A DNA stretch of 64,000 nucleotides from JAGXKT01 sp964531695 (lineage in GTDB: Bacteria; Planctomycetota; Phycisphaerae; SM23-33), in the NCBI GenBank assembly GCA_964531695.1, contig CAZHEH010000001.1, positions 1 to 64,000 on the forward strand, written 5' to 3'. Below, piece after piece: positions 8,015-18,300 of the stretch (positions are counted from its first letter, which is position 1; each line of letters begins with the position of its first letter). The position numbers and the translations under genes were made by a program. Under the pieces are notes generated by a model that was given only the letters and a program-made list of their open reading frames with translations, had not been told where the DNA came from and ran no database searches.

Positions 8015-9576
8015 CGCGTGTGCCTCTCGCTCCGCCGCGGCGATCCGGGCGATTGCCAATCGGCGTATGGATCCCCGAACAGCCGCGGGGCCACCTCCGG
8101 ACCCCAGGAGCGCGGGGGGTACATCTGTAGTTTCGGCAAACCGGACCGTTCCCATTCAGTCTCGATGGGGTCGATCACGCGCCACGACGCCTCCACCTCG
8201 TCCCGGCGGATAAAGGACATGCTCTCACCCCGCAGCGCATCAAGCAAGAGATGCTCGTATGCCTCCGGCGACGCCGACTCGAAGGACGCCCCGTACCGGA
8301 AGTCCATCCGCACCGGTCGCAGGAGACGCCGGACGCCCGGCACCTTCGCGTCGAAGCTCAGCGAGATGCCCTCGTCGGGATAGAGCCGGATCGTCAGCCG
8401 GTTGCCCTCACGGACATCGCAAGCCGGGTCGGCGAACGGGCCGGCGTCCTGGCGACGGAACACGATCACGATTTGGCTGGCCTTCTGCGCGAGGCGTTTG
8501 CCCGTGCGGAGATAGAACGGCACGCCCCGCCAGCGGTCGTTGTCCACGCTCAGGCGCACGGCCGCGTAGGTTTCCGTCCGCGAATCCTCCGCGACGCCTT
8601 CCTCCTCCCGGTACGCCGCGACGCCCTCGCCCGAGAGGTACTGCCCGCGCGCGGTCCATTCGGCCATTCGGTCCGCAGGCGGCGGCCGCACCGCCTGCAA
8701 CAGCTCGACCTTGCGGTCGCGCACCTCCTCGCAGCGGATGCAATCCGGGCGCTCCATCGCCACCAGCGCCAGAAGCTGAAGCATATGATTCTGCACCATG
8801 TCCCGCAGGGCCCCGGCCCGCTCGTAGTACGGGCCCCGGCGGCCCTCCATGCCGGTCGGTTCGGCCGTGGTGATTTCCACACGGTCCACGAAGCGGCAAT
8901 TCAGCAACGGCTCGAACACCGCGTTTCCAAAGCGGAACACCAGGAGGTTCTGCACCGTCTCCTTGCCGAGGTAATGATCGATGCGACAGACGTCGAGTTC
9001 GTCGAACCATTCCTCGATGCACTCGTTGAGTTGCCGAGCGCTGGACAAATCCCAGCCGATCGGCTTCTCCACGACGAGTCGGCAGAAAGCGCCGTCCTCT
9101 CCGGGCTGGTGCAGCCCGGCCTTGCCGATATGGTTGATGACCCGCCCGAACGTGTCCGGCTTCGTGGCGATGTAGTGGAGCCGGTTGCCCCCGGCCCCCA
9201 CGGCCTGGTCCAGCTCGCGGATCCGCCCGGCGAGGGCCTCGAACTCGTCCGGGTTGCCGGCGTGGGCAACCGCGTAATGCCAGTTCCGCGTGAGCGTCTC
9301 CCACACTTCGTCGTCGATGGGCCGGGTCCGGGAGTGTCGCTCCAGCGCCTCGCGAAGCCGCCCCCGCATGTCCTCGTCGCTCAGGTCGCGCCGGGCAACG
9401 CCCAACAGGCCGGTCCGCTCGTGGAGCAGGCCGTCGCGGGCGAGATTGTATAGGGCGGGAACGATCTTCCGCCCGGCGAGGTCGCCGGTTACACCAAACA
9501 GCACGAGGACGCACGGAGGCGATTGGGGCGGTTTCTCCGCCGCGGACGCCAGTGCGTGGTTCGAGGTTTCTGCCAT
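8011..9576 (-). CDS. zwf: Glucose-6-phosphate 1-dehydrogenase
   Basis: A 521-residue enzyme that oxidises glucose 6-phosphate, reducing NADP+, at the entry of the pentose phosphate pathway. Seen: the nucleotide site 'FGVTGDLAGRKIVPAL' (about residues 27-42), 'EKPIGWDL', and the catalytic 'RIDHYLGKETVQNLL' around residue 200, followed by 'PYYERAGALRDMVQNHMLQLL' and 'VPFYLRTGKRL'. The start at 9576 (MAETSNH) is preferred to one 39 bases upstream because GGAG sits about ten bases before it and a TATAAT box lies at 9615-9620. The gene is divergent from the acetyltransferase gene and coupled to pgl. Confidence 0.95.
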   Translation of the reverse strand: MAETSNHALASAAEKPPQSPPCVLVLFGVTGDLAGRKIVPALYNLARDGLLHERTGLLGVARRDLSDEDMRGRLREALERHSRTRPIDDEVWETLTRNWHYAVAHAGNPDEFEALAGRIRELDQAVGAGGNRLHYIATKPDTFGRVINHIGKAGLHQPGEDGAFCRLVVEKPIGWDLSSARQLNECIEEWFDELDVCRIDHYLGKETVQNLLVFRFGNAVFEPLLNCRFVDRVEITTAEPTGMEGRRGPYYERAGALRDMVQNHMLQLLALVAMERPDCIRCEEVRDRKVELLQAVRPPPADRMAEWTARGQYLSGEGVAAYREEEGVAEDSRTETYAAVRLSVDNDRWRGVPFYLRTGKRLAQKASQIVIVFRRQDAGPFADPACDVREGNRLTIRLYPDEGISLSFDAKVPGVRRLLRPVRMDFRYGASFESASPEAYEHLLLDALRGESMSFIRRDEVEASWRVIDPIETEWERSGLPKLQMYPPRSWGPEVAPRLFGDPYADWQSPGSPRRSERHTR

Positions 9577-9614
9577 GGACGCTCCGTTCGCCCGGCACGA
9601 CCGGGGTTCGCACA

Positions 9615-9620
9615 ATTATA
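9615..9620 (-). promoter_or_regulatory. zwf -10 box (TATAAT)
   Basis: A perfect TATAAT on the minus strand, predicting a start near 9608 and a leader of about 32 bases. No good -35 at the standard distance. Confidence 0.5.
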
Positions 9621-9675
9621 CACGCGGACCCCCGCCGGCGTCGGCAAGCGTGATGCAAGCCGAAGCGGCGTCGAC

Positions 9676-9681
9676 TACAAT
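9676..9681 (+). promoter_or_regulatory. -10 box placing transcription start at the acetyltransferase ATG
   Basis: TACAAT ends 7 bases before the ATG at 9689. A standard start point would fall at or next to that ATG, giving a leaderless message. It also overlaps the alternative ATG at 9680, which argues against that start. Confidence 0.45.
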
Positions 9682-9688
9682 GGTCGCG

Positions 9689-10162
9689 ATGCGAATCCGC
9701 CGCGCTCAGGTTGGCGACGCTCCGGCGATCTGCGACTTGATCAACCAGTACGCCGAGCAGGGCGTCATGCTCCATCGAAGTCTGGAGAGCATCTACGGAA
9801 CCCTGCGCGATTTCCGCGTGGCCGAGGACGACGGCGCGGTGGTCGGCTGTGTGGCCGCGCATGTGTTCTGGGGGGATTTGGCGGAGATCAAGTCGCTCGC
9901 AGTCGCCCCGTCCCATCGCGGGCGCGGCGTGGGCCGGCAGCTCGTGGAGGCGGCCGCGGAGGACGCTCGCCGGCTCGGGCTGCCGAAAATCTTCGCGTTG
10001 ACCTACGAGCGCGACTTCTTCGCTCGGATGGGCTTTGACGAGATCGACCGCGGCGCCCTTCCCGAGAAGATCTGGCGGGAGTGCATCGCGTGCCCCAAGT
10101 TCGATTGCTGCGACGAGACGGCGATGTCCCGGCGTCTCGACGTACCGCGCGCCGGCACCTAG
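9689..10162 (+). CDS. Short GNAT acetyltransferase, ArgA-like (candidate N-acetylglutamate synthase)
   Basis: A 157-residue single-domain GNAT protein. The acetyl-CoA loop is 'VAPSHRGRGVGRQLVEAA'. The flanking sequence is that of the short ArgA-like group: 'INQYAEQGVMLHRSLESIY' near the start, 'GDLAEIKSLAV', 'IFALTYERDFFARMGFDEID', and the ending 'LPEKIWRECIACPKFDCCDE' with paired cysteines. Such stand-alone proteins replace the two-domain ArgA in some bacteria and acetylate glutamate for arginine synthesis. That role is inferred from the sequence type; no arg genes are adjacent. The next gene begins 24 bases downstream on the same strand, so it may be read with the lipid transport unit. Confidence 0.75.
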   Translation: MRIRRAQVGDAPAICDLINQYAEQGVMLHRSLESIYGTLRDFRVAEDDGAVVGCVAAHVFWGDLAEIKSLAVAPSHRGRGVGRQLVEAAAEDARRLGLPKIFALTYERDFFARMGFDEIDRGALPEKIWRECIACPKFDCCDETAMSRRLDVPRAGT

Positions 10163-10186
10163 CGAGACGCTTCTGACGGCACGGCC

Positions 10187-11005
10187 ATGGGTGAGAGCGA
10201 ACCGATAATCCGGCTGGAAAACGTGCACAAGGCCTTCGACGGCGTACAGGTGCTGAAGGGGCTCGAGCTCGACGTGCACGCCGGGCGGACGACCGTCGTC
10301 ATCGGCCCTTCCGGCTGCGGCAAGAGCGTGCTGCTGAAGCACATGGTGGGCCTGATCCGGCCCGACCGCGGGCGCGTGCTGTTCGACGGACGGGAGATCT
10401 CGTCCATGAGACATCGCGAGCTTTCGGACCTTCGGCAGCGCATGGGCTTCCTCTTCCAGGGGGCGGCCCTGTTCGACTCGATGACGGTTGAGCAGAACAT
10501 CTGCTTCCCGCTCGAGGAGCACGGTATCGGCACGCGGCAGGACCGCCGCGACCGATGCGACGAGGTCCTCGCCCTTGTCGGACTCGAGGGCATGCAGAAC
10601 CGGATGCCCGAGGACCTCTCCGGCGGCGAGAAGAAGCGTGTGGGACTGGCCAGGGCCATCGCCACCGGCCCCGATGTGATCTTCTATGACGAGCCCACGA
10701 CCGGCCTCGACCCCGTGCGAGCCGATCTGATCGACGAGTTGATCCTGCGACTGCAGCGCGTCCTTGGCGCCACGGCCGTGGTGGTTACGCACGACCTCAG
10801 GTCGGCGAGAAAGGTGGGAGACCGCGTGCTGATGCTGCACCAAGGACGCTTCATCGCGGACACCACGCCCCGTGCGCTGGAATCCGTCGAGAACGAGACC
10901 GTGGCGCGATTCGTTGAGGGTCGCGCCGGCGTCGAGGAGCTGGCCCGGCTCGACCGCGGCTCGCTGCACAACACTCTCGATACGGCCGAGGAGAAGACGA
11001 CATGA
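10187..11005 (+). CDS. mlaF: ABC transporter ATPase, MlaF-like (lipid transport)
   Basis: A 272-residue ATP-binding subunit. Walker A is GPSGCGKS (40-47), the Q-loop is 'MGFLFQGAALFDSMTV', the signature is LSGGEKKR (144-151) and Walker B is 'DVIFYDEPTTGLDP' (163-176). The 'FQGAALFDSMTVEQNICFPL' stretch is typical of MlaF/Ttg2A, which powers phospholipid movement between inner and outer membranes. The last 25 residues extend past the core. It overlaps the MCE gene by four bases (ATGA), confirming the pair. The permease partner MlaE is absent from this unit and must be elsewhere, or its place is filled in another way. Confidence 0.88.
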   Translation: MGESEPIIRLENVHKAFDGVQVLKGLELDVHAGRTTVVIGPSGCGKSVLLKHMVGLIRPDRGRVLFDGREISSMRHRELSDLRQRMGFLFQGAALFDSMTVEQNICFPLEEHGIGTRQDRRDRCDEVLALVGLEGMQNRMPEDLSGGEKKRVGLARAIATGPDVIFYDEPTTGLDPVRADLIDELILRLQRVLGATAVVVTHDLRSARKVGDRVLMLHQGRFIADTTPRALESVENETVARFVEGRAGVEELARLDRGSLHNTLDTAEEKTT

Positions 11006-12189
11006 AAGAGCGGACCCGCAATGTGATCGTCGGCCTGACGGTGTTCGTCGCGATGATCCTGCTGGGCTGCCTCGTCCTTTTGTTCGCGGGGCTGCCGGAG
11101 ATGTTCCAGACGGGCTACGAAATCCGAATGCGATTCGATCACACCGGGGCCACGGAGGAGGGCGACGCGGTCTACATGTCCGGCGTGGAAATCGGGCGCA
11201 TCACGGACATTCGCTTCGCCGAGCCAGGCAAGCCGTACGCGGGGATCATCTTCACCGCGCGCGTGGACCCCGACATTCGGATTCCGGGCAACGCCCGCGC
11301 CAACATGTACACGCGAGGCATCTCCGGACAGCCCTACATCGAACTGAAGCCGGAGGGGGAGCCGATCCAGGATCCCGTCACCGGTGAGCCCTACGAGCTG
11401 CTGCCGACGGATCGCGTGGTCACGCTGGAGGGCAAGCATCACGCCGGGAACGTCGCTCAGGAGGCACGGGACCTGGCCACGCGCGTGGACGCCTTCCTGC
11501 AGGATGCCCGCCCGATGCTCCAGAGCGCCGGTCCGGCCTTCCAGGCCATGGGCAAGCTCGGGCAACTCGCCGACGAGGCCGGACCGGCTCTGCGAGGCAT
11601 GACCCGGTTGATGGAGAATCTCAACCGCATGTTCGAGCCGGTCGAGCCGCCCGACGGGCACGCCGCCACGCGGCCCGAAGATGGCCAACCCGGCGAAGCG
11701 CCCGACGGGCAGCCGGCGACCCGCCCGGCCGAAACGCCCATGGCCAAGCTCAGCCGCATCCTCGACGGCATGGACCGGATCTTCGGCGATCCGGAGAATC
11801 AGGAGCACCTCGCCGCCGCGCTGGCCAACTTCGACAAGGCCGGCGCCGACGCAGTCGAGGCGCTGGAATCTCTGCGGCAGTTCGCCGACGACGGCCGGAC
11901 GATGATGAAGGACCTCCGGGGCGACTTCGGCACGGTGAGCGCCGACGCGCGCGAGCTGATCCACAAGCTCATCGCCAGCGCGGAGCAGATCTCGAAGCTG
12001 ACGGAGAGCTTGCATCGCACGGCCGTGAAGATCGAACGCGGCGAGGGCACCGCCGGACGCATGGTGACCGATGCCGAGCTGTACGAGAACCTGCTGACGG
12101 CCACGGAGCGGCTGTCGGAGGCGCTGGATTCCTTCAACCAACTGATCGAGAAGTGGGAACGGGAAGGCGTCGATCTCAAGCTGAAGTAG
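11002..12189 (+). CDS. mlaD: MCE-domain protein, MlaD-like
   Basis: A 395-residue periplasmic protein held by one N-terminal membrane helix (about 9-29, 'VIVGLTVFVAMILLGCLVLLF'). An MCE domain follows (about 38-120: 'YEIRMRFDHTGATEEGDAVYMSGVEIGRITDIRF', then 'NARANMYTRGISGQPYIELKP'). After it come about 250 mostly helical residues with an acidic and proline-rich insert (around 213-240) and a tail of heptad-like helices. Long helical tails of this kind form tunnels or needles in PqiB/YebT-type MCE proteins, so it may span part of the periplasm. Coupled to the ATPase gene; the MMPL gene begins 3 bases after its stop. Confidence 0.88.
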   Translation: MKERTRNVIVGLTVFVAMILLGCLVLLFAGLPEMFQTGYEIRMRFDHTGATEEGDAVYMSGVEIGRITDIRFAEPGKPYAGIIFTARVDPDIRIPGNARANMYTRGISGQPYIELKPEGEPIQDPVTGEPYELLPTDRVVTLEGKHHAGNVAQEARDLATRVDAFLQDARPMLQSAGPAFQAMGKLGQLADEAGPALRGMTRLMENLNRMFEPVEPPDGHAATRPEDGQPGEAPDGQPATRPAETPMAKLSRILDGMDRIFGDPENQEHLAAALANFDKAGADAVEALESLRQFADDGRTMMKDLRGDFGTVSADARELIHKLIASAEQISKLTESLHRTAVKIERGEGTAGRMVTDAELYENLLTATERLSEALDSFNQLIEKWEREGVDLKLK

Positions 12190-12192
12190 CGC

Positions 12193-14559
12193 ATGGGGCC
12201 CGATGGGCTCGCGCGCTTCGGTGCGCGCCCGCGCTGCCGTCATTCGCCGGTCGAAGGGCCGGTACGTAGCGTGTTCGGGCGCACCATATACCGCTGGCGC
12301 TGGGGCATCGTGGCCGCCTGGCTGCTGGCCGCGGCCGGGCTGCTGTGGCTCGGCGGGCACATCGACCCCGCCGCCAACGAGCCGAAGAGCTTGCTGCCGC
12401 CCGACGCCCCGTCCTTGCGCACGTCAGAGAAGCTCCGGAGCCGCTTCGACGACGCCGGCGGGCTGAGCGAGGCCGTGGTCGTCTTCGAGCGGCCCGATGG
12501 CCCGCTCCGACCGGGGGACCGGGCCGCCATCGAGCGCCTGGCCGAGGAGCTGCGCAGTCGCGTGCGGGCCGGAGGACCGCTGTCCGGCGCGCGCGTATCC
12601 GCCCCCGGCGACGCCAGCGAGCTCGAGCGGCTCGATGCGCCCAACCCCCTTCTCAGCCAGGCCGATGCGAATGGCCAGGCGGCCCTCGTGTTCGTGAGCA
12701 TCCCCTCCGGCTTCGTGTCGACCGACTCGGTCCGGGCCGTAGACGCCATCCGCGACGAGCTGGACTCCGCACGGCCGCGGCTCCCCGAGGGCCTCGACGC
12801 GGCCGTCACCGGCGCGAGCGCGTACGGACGGGACTACGCCGCCGTCGCGCGCAAGAGCCACGAGCAGACGCTCCGCGTGACGCTCGCAGCCGTGCTCGTC
12901 ATCCTGTTGATCGTACACCGCGCGCCGCTCGCGGCCGCCGTGCCGCTGGCGGCCATCAGCATCGCCGCCGTCGTCGCCCTCAAGCTCCTGGCGCTGCTGG
13001 GCGGAGCCGGCTTGCACGTGGGTACGGCCGAGCGGATCTTCGTGTTCGTCCTGCTGTACGGCGCGGGCATCGACTACTCGCTGCTGTTCCTCGGGCGCTA
13101 CCGGGAGATGATCGCGACACGGGCGCACCGGCGCGCGACGCCCGCGGCCCTCAACGCCACGTTCGGGGCGGTGTTCGCCTCGGCCGTGACGGACACGTGC
13201 GGCCTGCTGATGCTCTGCTTTGCCCGGCACGCGGCGTTCCGCACGACCGGCCCGGCCGTGGCGGTTGCGCTGGTCACGGCACTGCTGGCGAGCGTGACGC
13301 TTGTACCGGCGCTGGTCGGCGTGCTGGGGCCGCGCGTCTTCTGGCCGTCCCGCCCGCGTCCCGGCGGCAATGGGCGTCGGCTCTGGCCTCGCGTGGCGCG
13401 GGCCGTGGTGCGGCGTCCGGGGCTGGTGCTCGTCGTCACGCTGGCGGTGTTTGCGGCCCCGGCCATACACGGGGCGTCGCTCGACTGGGTCTACGACACG
13501 CTTGCGGAAATCTCCCCACGGCACGGGTCAGCCCGCGGGCAGGCGATGGTCCGGCGGCATTGGCCGGTCGGGGCCACCGCGCCCGTGACGGTGCTGTTGG
13601 AGGCCGACCGACAGGCGGACCGCGAGACCTGGCGCGAGAGGAGCAGCCGTGTCGCCCGCGAACTGCGGTCCACGGAAGGCGTCGCCTATGTACGGAGCAT
13701 GGCCGAGCCATTCGGCGGCCGGGAGGAATACCAGGATCTGTACCGCCGGATCCGGCATCTCCGCAGGTCCAAGGACCAGTTCATCGCCGCGCCGGCGGCG
13801 CTCCGAGAACGGCTGGACGAGGCCCTCGCGCGCTGGGAGGCCGGCGCGGAGGGACGCTACCTCGGCAAGCAGAAGCGGTCGGTTCGGCTCGAGGCGGTGC
13901 TGGATGCCGAGCCGTTTTCGCGCGAGGCCATGGCGACGGTGGAGCGGATACGCGTCGCCGCCGAACGGGCGGCGGGCGAGGCGGGCCCGGCCGTGGAGAT
14001 CCATATCACCGGCGCGACAGCGCGGATGCTCGACGTGCGTGCGGTCACGGCGGGGGACTTCCTGCGCGTGGGCGGCCTAGTACTGGCCGTCATCTTCGTG
14101 GTGGTGCTCGCGATGCTCCGCCGCCCGGTGCTGGCCGCCTTCATGGTCGGCGCGACGGTGGTTAGCTACCTGGCAACGCTGGGGGTGGCGCACTGGGTCT
14201 TTTCCGGGTTGCTCGGGGCGGCCGGGCTCGATTGGAAGGTGCAGGTGTTCCTGTTCGTGGTGATGGTGGCCGTCGGGGTCGACTACAGCATTTTCCTGGC
14301 TCACCGGGTATTCCAGGAGGCCCGGACGGTTCCGGTGCGCGAGGCGACCGAGCGGGCGGTCATCCACACCGGACCGGTAATCTCATCATGCGGCGTAATC
14401 ATGGCCGCCACGCTCGGCAGCTTGATGGCCGGCGAGCTGGGGCTGCTACATCAGCTCGGCTTCGCCACGGCGCTGGGCATGCTGATCGACACGTTCGTCA
14501 TCCGCCCCCTGCTGCTGCCGGCGTTCATCGTGCTGCTGCATCGTCAACGGCGGCCATGA
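12193..14559 (+). CDS. MMPL/RND-family transporter (HpnN-like layout)
   Basis: A protein of up to 788 residues with two halves, each one membrane helix, a periplasmic domain and a bundle of about five helices. The first bundle is at about 225-385 ('LLYGAGIDYSLLFLGRYREM') and the second at about 620-785 ('VMVAVGVDYSIFLAHRVFQEA'). The paired GxDYSxFL motifs with a membrane Asp are the MMPL proton-relay signature. With the MCE and ATPase genes directly before it, it is likely to export or shuttle a lipid such as a hopanoid or phospholipid; the cargo is inferred. The start is uncertain: ATG 12193 has no ribosome site and an in-frame GTG at 12271 (VFGRTIYRWRWG) is an alternative. Its 3' end overlaps convergent yebC by 35 bases. 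Confidence 0.85.
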   Translation: MGPDGLARFGARPRCRHSPVEGPVRSVFGRTIYRWRWGIVAAWLLAAAGLLWLGGHIDPAANEPKSLLPPDAPSLRTSEKLRSRFDDAGGLSEAVVVFERPDGPLRPGDRAAIERLAEELRSRVRAGGPLSGARVSAPGDASELERLDAPNPLLSQADANGQAALVFVSIPSGFVSTDSVRAVDAIRDELDSARPRLPEGLDAAVTGASAYGRDYAAVARKSHEQTLRVTLAAVLVILLIVHRAPLAAAVPLAAISIAAVVALKLLALLGGAGLHVGTAERIFVFVLLYGAGIDYSLLFLGRYREMIATRAHRRATPAALNATFGAVFASAVTDTCGLLMLCFARHAAFRTTGPAVAVALVTALLASVTLVPALVGVLGPRVFWPSRPRPGGNGRRLWPRVARAVVRRPGLVLVVTLAVFAAPAIHGASLDWVYDTLAEISPRHGSARGQAMVRRHWPVGATAPVTVLLEADRQADRETWRERSSRVARELRSTEGVAYVRSMAEPFGGREEYQDLYRRIRHLRRSKDQFIAAPAALRERLDEALARWEAGAEGRYLGKQKRSVRLEAVLDAEPFSREAMATVERIRVAAERAAGEAGPAVEIHITGATARMLDVRAVTAGDFLRVGGLVLAVIFVVVLAMLRRPVLAAFMVGATVVSYLATLGVAHWVFSGLLGAAGLDWKVQVFLFVVMVAVGVDYSIFLAHRVFQEARTVPVREATERAVIHTGPVISSCGVIMAATLGSLMAGELGLLHQLGFATALGMLIDTFVIRPLLLPAFIVLLHRQRRP

Positions 14560-15286
14560 CCTCGTCGGGGATGTCGGCGTTCGTGTAGACGTTCTGCACG
14601 TCCTCGTGATCCTCCAGCGCGTCGATAAGCCCCAGAACCTGCCGGGCCTTCTCCCCCTCGACGGCCACCGTGTTGGCCGGGATCATGGCGATGCTCGCCG
14701 ACTCGGTCCCGATCTCGCGATCCGCCAGGGCCGCCTTCACGTCCGAGTACGCCGCGACGTCACAGGTGATCTCGAAATAGTCGCCGTCGCGAACCACGTC
14801 GTCCGCGCCGGCCTCGAGCGCGACCTCCATCAGCGTGTCCTCGTCCGTCTGCTCGGCGGAAATCAGGAACGTCCCCTTCTGCTCGAACATCCAGGCCACG
14901 CAGTTCGACGCCCCGAGCTGCCCGCCCGCGCGCTCGAAGGCCTTGCGCATCTCCGGACCGGTCCGGTTGCGATTGTCGGTCAAACAGTCGATCAGGAACG
15001 CCACCCCGTCGGGGCCGTAGCCCTCGTAGATGATCTGCTCGTACTCGACGCCGCCCAGCTCGCCCGTGCCCTTCTTGACGGCCCGGCCGATCGTGTCCTT
15101 GGGCATGTTGGCGGCCTTGGCGTCGTCGATGGCATACCGCAGCGTCAGGTTGTCGTTCGGGTCGCCCCCGCCCTGCCGCGCGGCCACGATGATCCGCTTC
15201 GAGAGCTTGCTCCACTCCCGGCCGCGCTTCGAGTCGTTCGCCGCCTTCTGCCGCTTGATCCGTGCCCAGTGCGAATGTCCTGCCAT
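14525..15286 (-). CDS. yebC: YebC/PmpR/TACO1-family protein
   Basis: A 253-residue protein starting 'MAGHSHWARIKRQKAANDSKRG', the invariant YebC opening, with 'FLIDCLTDNRNRTGPEMRKAF' in the middle domain. Length fits the family. Members have been described as DNA-binding regulators and more recently as ribosome-associated factors that relieve stalling at proline runs; the sequence does not decide between these. The many proline-rich proteins in this genome would suit the second role. The last 35 bases are read on both strands with the MMPL gene. Confidence 0.92.
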   Translation of the reverse strand: MAGHSHWARIKRQKAANDSKRGREWSKLSKRIIVAARQGGGDPNDNLTLRYAIDDAKAANMPKDTIGRAVKKGTGELGGVEYEQIIYEGYGPDGVAFLIDCLTDNRNRTGPEMRKAFERAGGQLGASNCVAWMFEQKGTFLISAEQTDEDTLMEVALEAGADDVVRDGDYFEITCDVAAYSDVKAALADREIGTESASIAMIPANTVAVEGEKARQVLGLIDALEDHEDVQNVYTNADIPDEVMAAVDDAAAR

Positions 15287-15330
15287 TGGGTGTCTCCGCG
15301 TTGCGTTCGCCCACAGCTCGCTGCGGGATG

Positions 15331-18300
15331 TCAGTCCAGGTCGGGCTCAATGCCCGGACCGAGAGGCGCCGGCTTCGGTTCACGCCCGGCTCGCAGGGCC
15401 TCGAGCTTCTCCCGTGCCTTACGCAGCGTGCGACGAACCTCCCGATTGTTCCGGTCGCTCTCCTCGCCGGCCTCGACCGCCGACCGCCATGACTGGGCGG
15501 CCTTCTCTCGCCAGCCGAGTCGGTAGTAGGCGTCGCCGGCGTGGTCCAGCACCACAGGGTGATCCAGGGTCCTGCCCGACTCCACAAGCTTGTGGAGGAT
15601 CCCGCCGGCCGCCCGCAAAGCGCCCTTCTTGTACAGAACCCAGGCAAGGGAGTCCTGGAAGGACGTCTCCTCCGGCCGCTCGGCAACGGCGAGGCGGATC
15701 ATCGACTCGGCCTCATCCAGCTTCATGCCATAGTCCGCGTAGTAGTACCCGAGGTTGTTATTCGACATCGCCTCGTCCGGCGTCAACTCGTGCGCCTTCT
15801 CCAAGGCGGCCAGCGCCTCATCCTTTCGGCCGAGTTCGGCCAAGCAGGTCGACTTCAGGTTCCACGCCTCCTCGTCTTCCGGCCGGTCGGCAAGGTACGT
15901 CTCGACCCGGCGTAAGGCCTGCTCATACCGGTCGGACGCCGCCAGTATGGACACGCCCGTCCGCCTGCACCAGTTGAGCAACTCCTCTCGGCCCGTGGGC
16001 GGGTCGTCGTCATCCTCCTCCACGGCGGACAGGTCCTCGATCCACTCGTCCACGAGCGCCAGCGCGCCGTCGTACGCCTCCGCCACGAAGTGCACGGAAA
16101 CCAGCACCTCCCGTGGCTGAAGTGCATACGGCTGGCGGTCGATCCAATCGCTCGCCGCCTCGCGGGCCTCGGCCAACTTGCCCGCCTCGCCCAAGACAAT
16201 CACCAGAAGCCGGGCATAGGTGTCCCGATCGGCCTCTCGCTCGGCCGCCTCCAGTCGCTCCCGCACGAGCCGCTCGGCCTGCCCGTGCCGACCGGCTTCC
16301 GACAAGTGCACGGCGGCCACCTGAGTCGGCCGTAAGCCGCCCGCATCCGCCTGCCACTTGCGAGCCGTCGCCTCCGCGGCGGCGTATCGCTCGGCCTTCA
16401 CCTGGCATTCGACCGTCAGGGCCAGCAGATCCTCTCGCAGCGCCGGCGGCGCGGTTCCACGCAAATCCCCCAGTTCCGCGAGCAGTTGCCCGTACCGCTC
16501 CATCTCCTGGAGCGTCCTGAGCAGGTGAAGCTGCATGCCCAGTTTCAGCTCCGGCCGGTCGGCCGTCTTGATGGCCTCCTTAAGCGCGTCGATGGCCTCG
16601 TCGTGCTTGTCCTGCTCCAGAAGGCATTCCACAAGCCGCTCCAGCGACCACGTGTCCTGCGGATCGCGCCGGAGCGTCTCGGACAGATGCTCCGCGGCCC
16701 GGTCGTACCGCCGGGCCGTCATGCACGCCTGAACGTACACTCGCTCGGCCACCAGATCGCCCGGACGGCGGCGGTACAGGCGTTCGACGGCCTCGACCGC
16801 CTGCCCCTTCAGATCGCCCCGCAGCAACAGCCCATGCAGCAACCGCGCCGCGATGGGATCATCCGGACGGAGCGCCGCCAACTCGCGACAGCGCCGCAAC
16901 GCCTCCACCCACTCCCGCTTCGGCAGGAGGCCACCGGCAAGACTGGCGTCGATGGCGATGGACAACACCTCGGCGCGCAACGGCTCGGGCTCGAGCGCCT
17001 GGTAGCGTGCAAGCGCCGCCCGCGCGGCGGACAAATCCCCCTGCCGCAGGTGCCACTCCGCCCGCAGCGCCGCCAGCTCGCGCTGCATCGACTCGCTTCG
17101 GCCCGGAACGGCCAGGAGCTTCTGCGCGGCCGACTTGTTGCGATCGTACAGGCGTTGGAACAGCTCCCGGCGCAGCAACGGATCCTCGGAGCGCTCCTGC
17201 GCGGCCCGGATCATCCGCTCATAGGCCTGCATCGCCTCGCCGCCGCGCTCCATCGCCCGCCCGAGCAGCAGCAGCGACGGCGTGTGGTCCGCCCGGGCAT
17301 CCAACGCCCGGCTCAATGCGACGCCCGCCGCTTCCGGACGACGCTCCGCCAGCCGAACCATGCCCTCAAGGTAGTCCGCGAAGTAGTGCTCGGCGCCGAG
17401 CGCCTCGCGGGCCTCCGTCACGGCCGCGTCCGCCTTGGCCAACTGCAACGTCGCCAGCAACACCTTGACGCGCGACTCGTGGGCCGCCAGGAACTCCGAA
17501 TCGGCTTCCGCCGCGGCCGCGAACTCCTCGGCCGCCAGGTAGGGCTTGTCCGCGTACCACGCCGCCACGCCCGCCAGGTGATGCGCCTCGGCAGCCGGAA
17601 TCCCGTCCTCGCCCGCCAGCGACGCGATACGCCGCTCCGTGCCGCTGCGCGACTTCGCCATCACCTCCCGCACGCCCAACTCGACCACCTCGAGCTGCTC
17701 GCGACCCGCCGCCAACGCCTCGGCCAGAATCCGTATGGCCCGCTCCGGTTCGCCGGCTTCCGCATGGAGGCGGGCCAGCGAGCGCGCGATCTCCGCATTG
17801 CCGGGCATCTCCTCGGCCACGGGAGTCAGGATATCCGCCGCCAGCTTGCCGGCGCCCAAATCCTCGGCCGTGCGCGCCAGAGAGGACGCCAGCGACACAT
17901 CCAGCTCCGTCGGATTGCGCTTCCGGTACTGCTCCCACAGACGCAGCGCGACCTCGGCGTTGCCGGTCGCCCGGCACAACTCGCCGGCGAGCGGCCCGAT
18001 CTGACCCCGTTGGGACGGCTCGGAGGACAGCTCGACCAGGAACGATTCGGCCTGGTCGTACGCCCCCGCCTCGATCAGCGCCCCGACCAGCAGCTTGGGC
18101 ACCTTCGTGTCCAACCGGTCGCGCCGAAAGGCACGCTCCAACGCCTCGGCCGCATCCTCGTGGCGACGCAGCTTGAACAGCAACTCGCCGCGGACGCGGA
18201 TAAGCCCCTCGGGCTCCAACACGAGCGTCTCCAGCGAGTCCCGCTCGACGTAGGACCGGCCGTGGTCGTCGATCCAATCGCTGAGCGTCGTCGCGCATTC

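Noticed and set aside
9290..9688. N-terminal extension of the acetyltransferase
   Set aside because: It is antisense to zwf and its promoter; family members begin at the MRIRRAQ start.
8408..10969. 853-codon open frame on the minus strand
   Set aside because: Shadow of zwf (other frame) and antisense to the acetyltransferase and mlaF genes.
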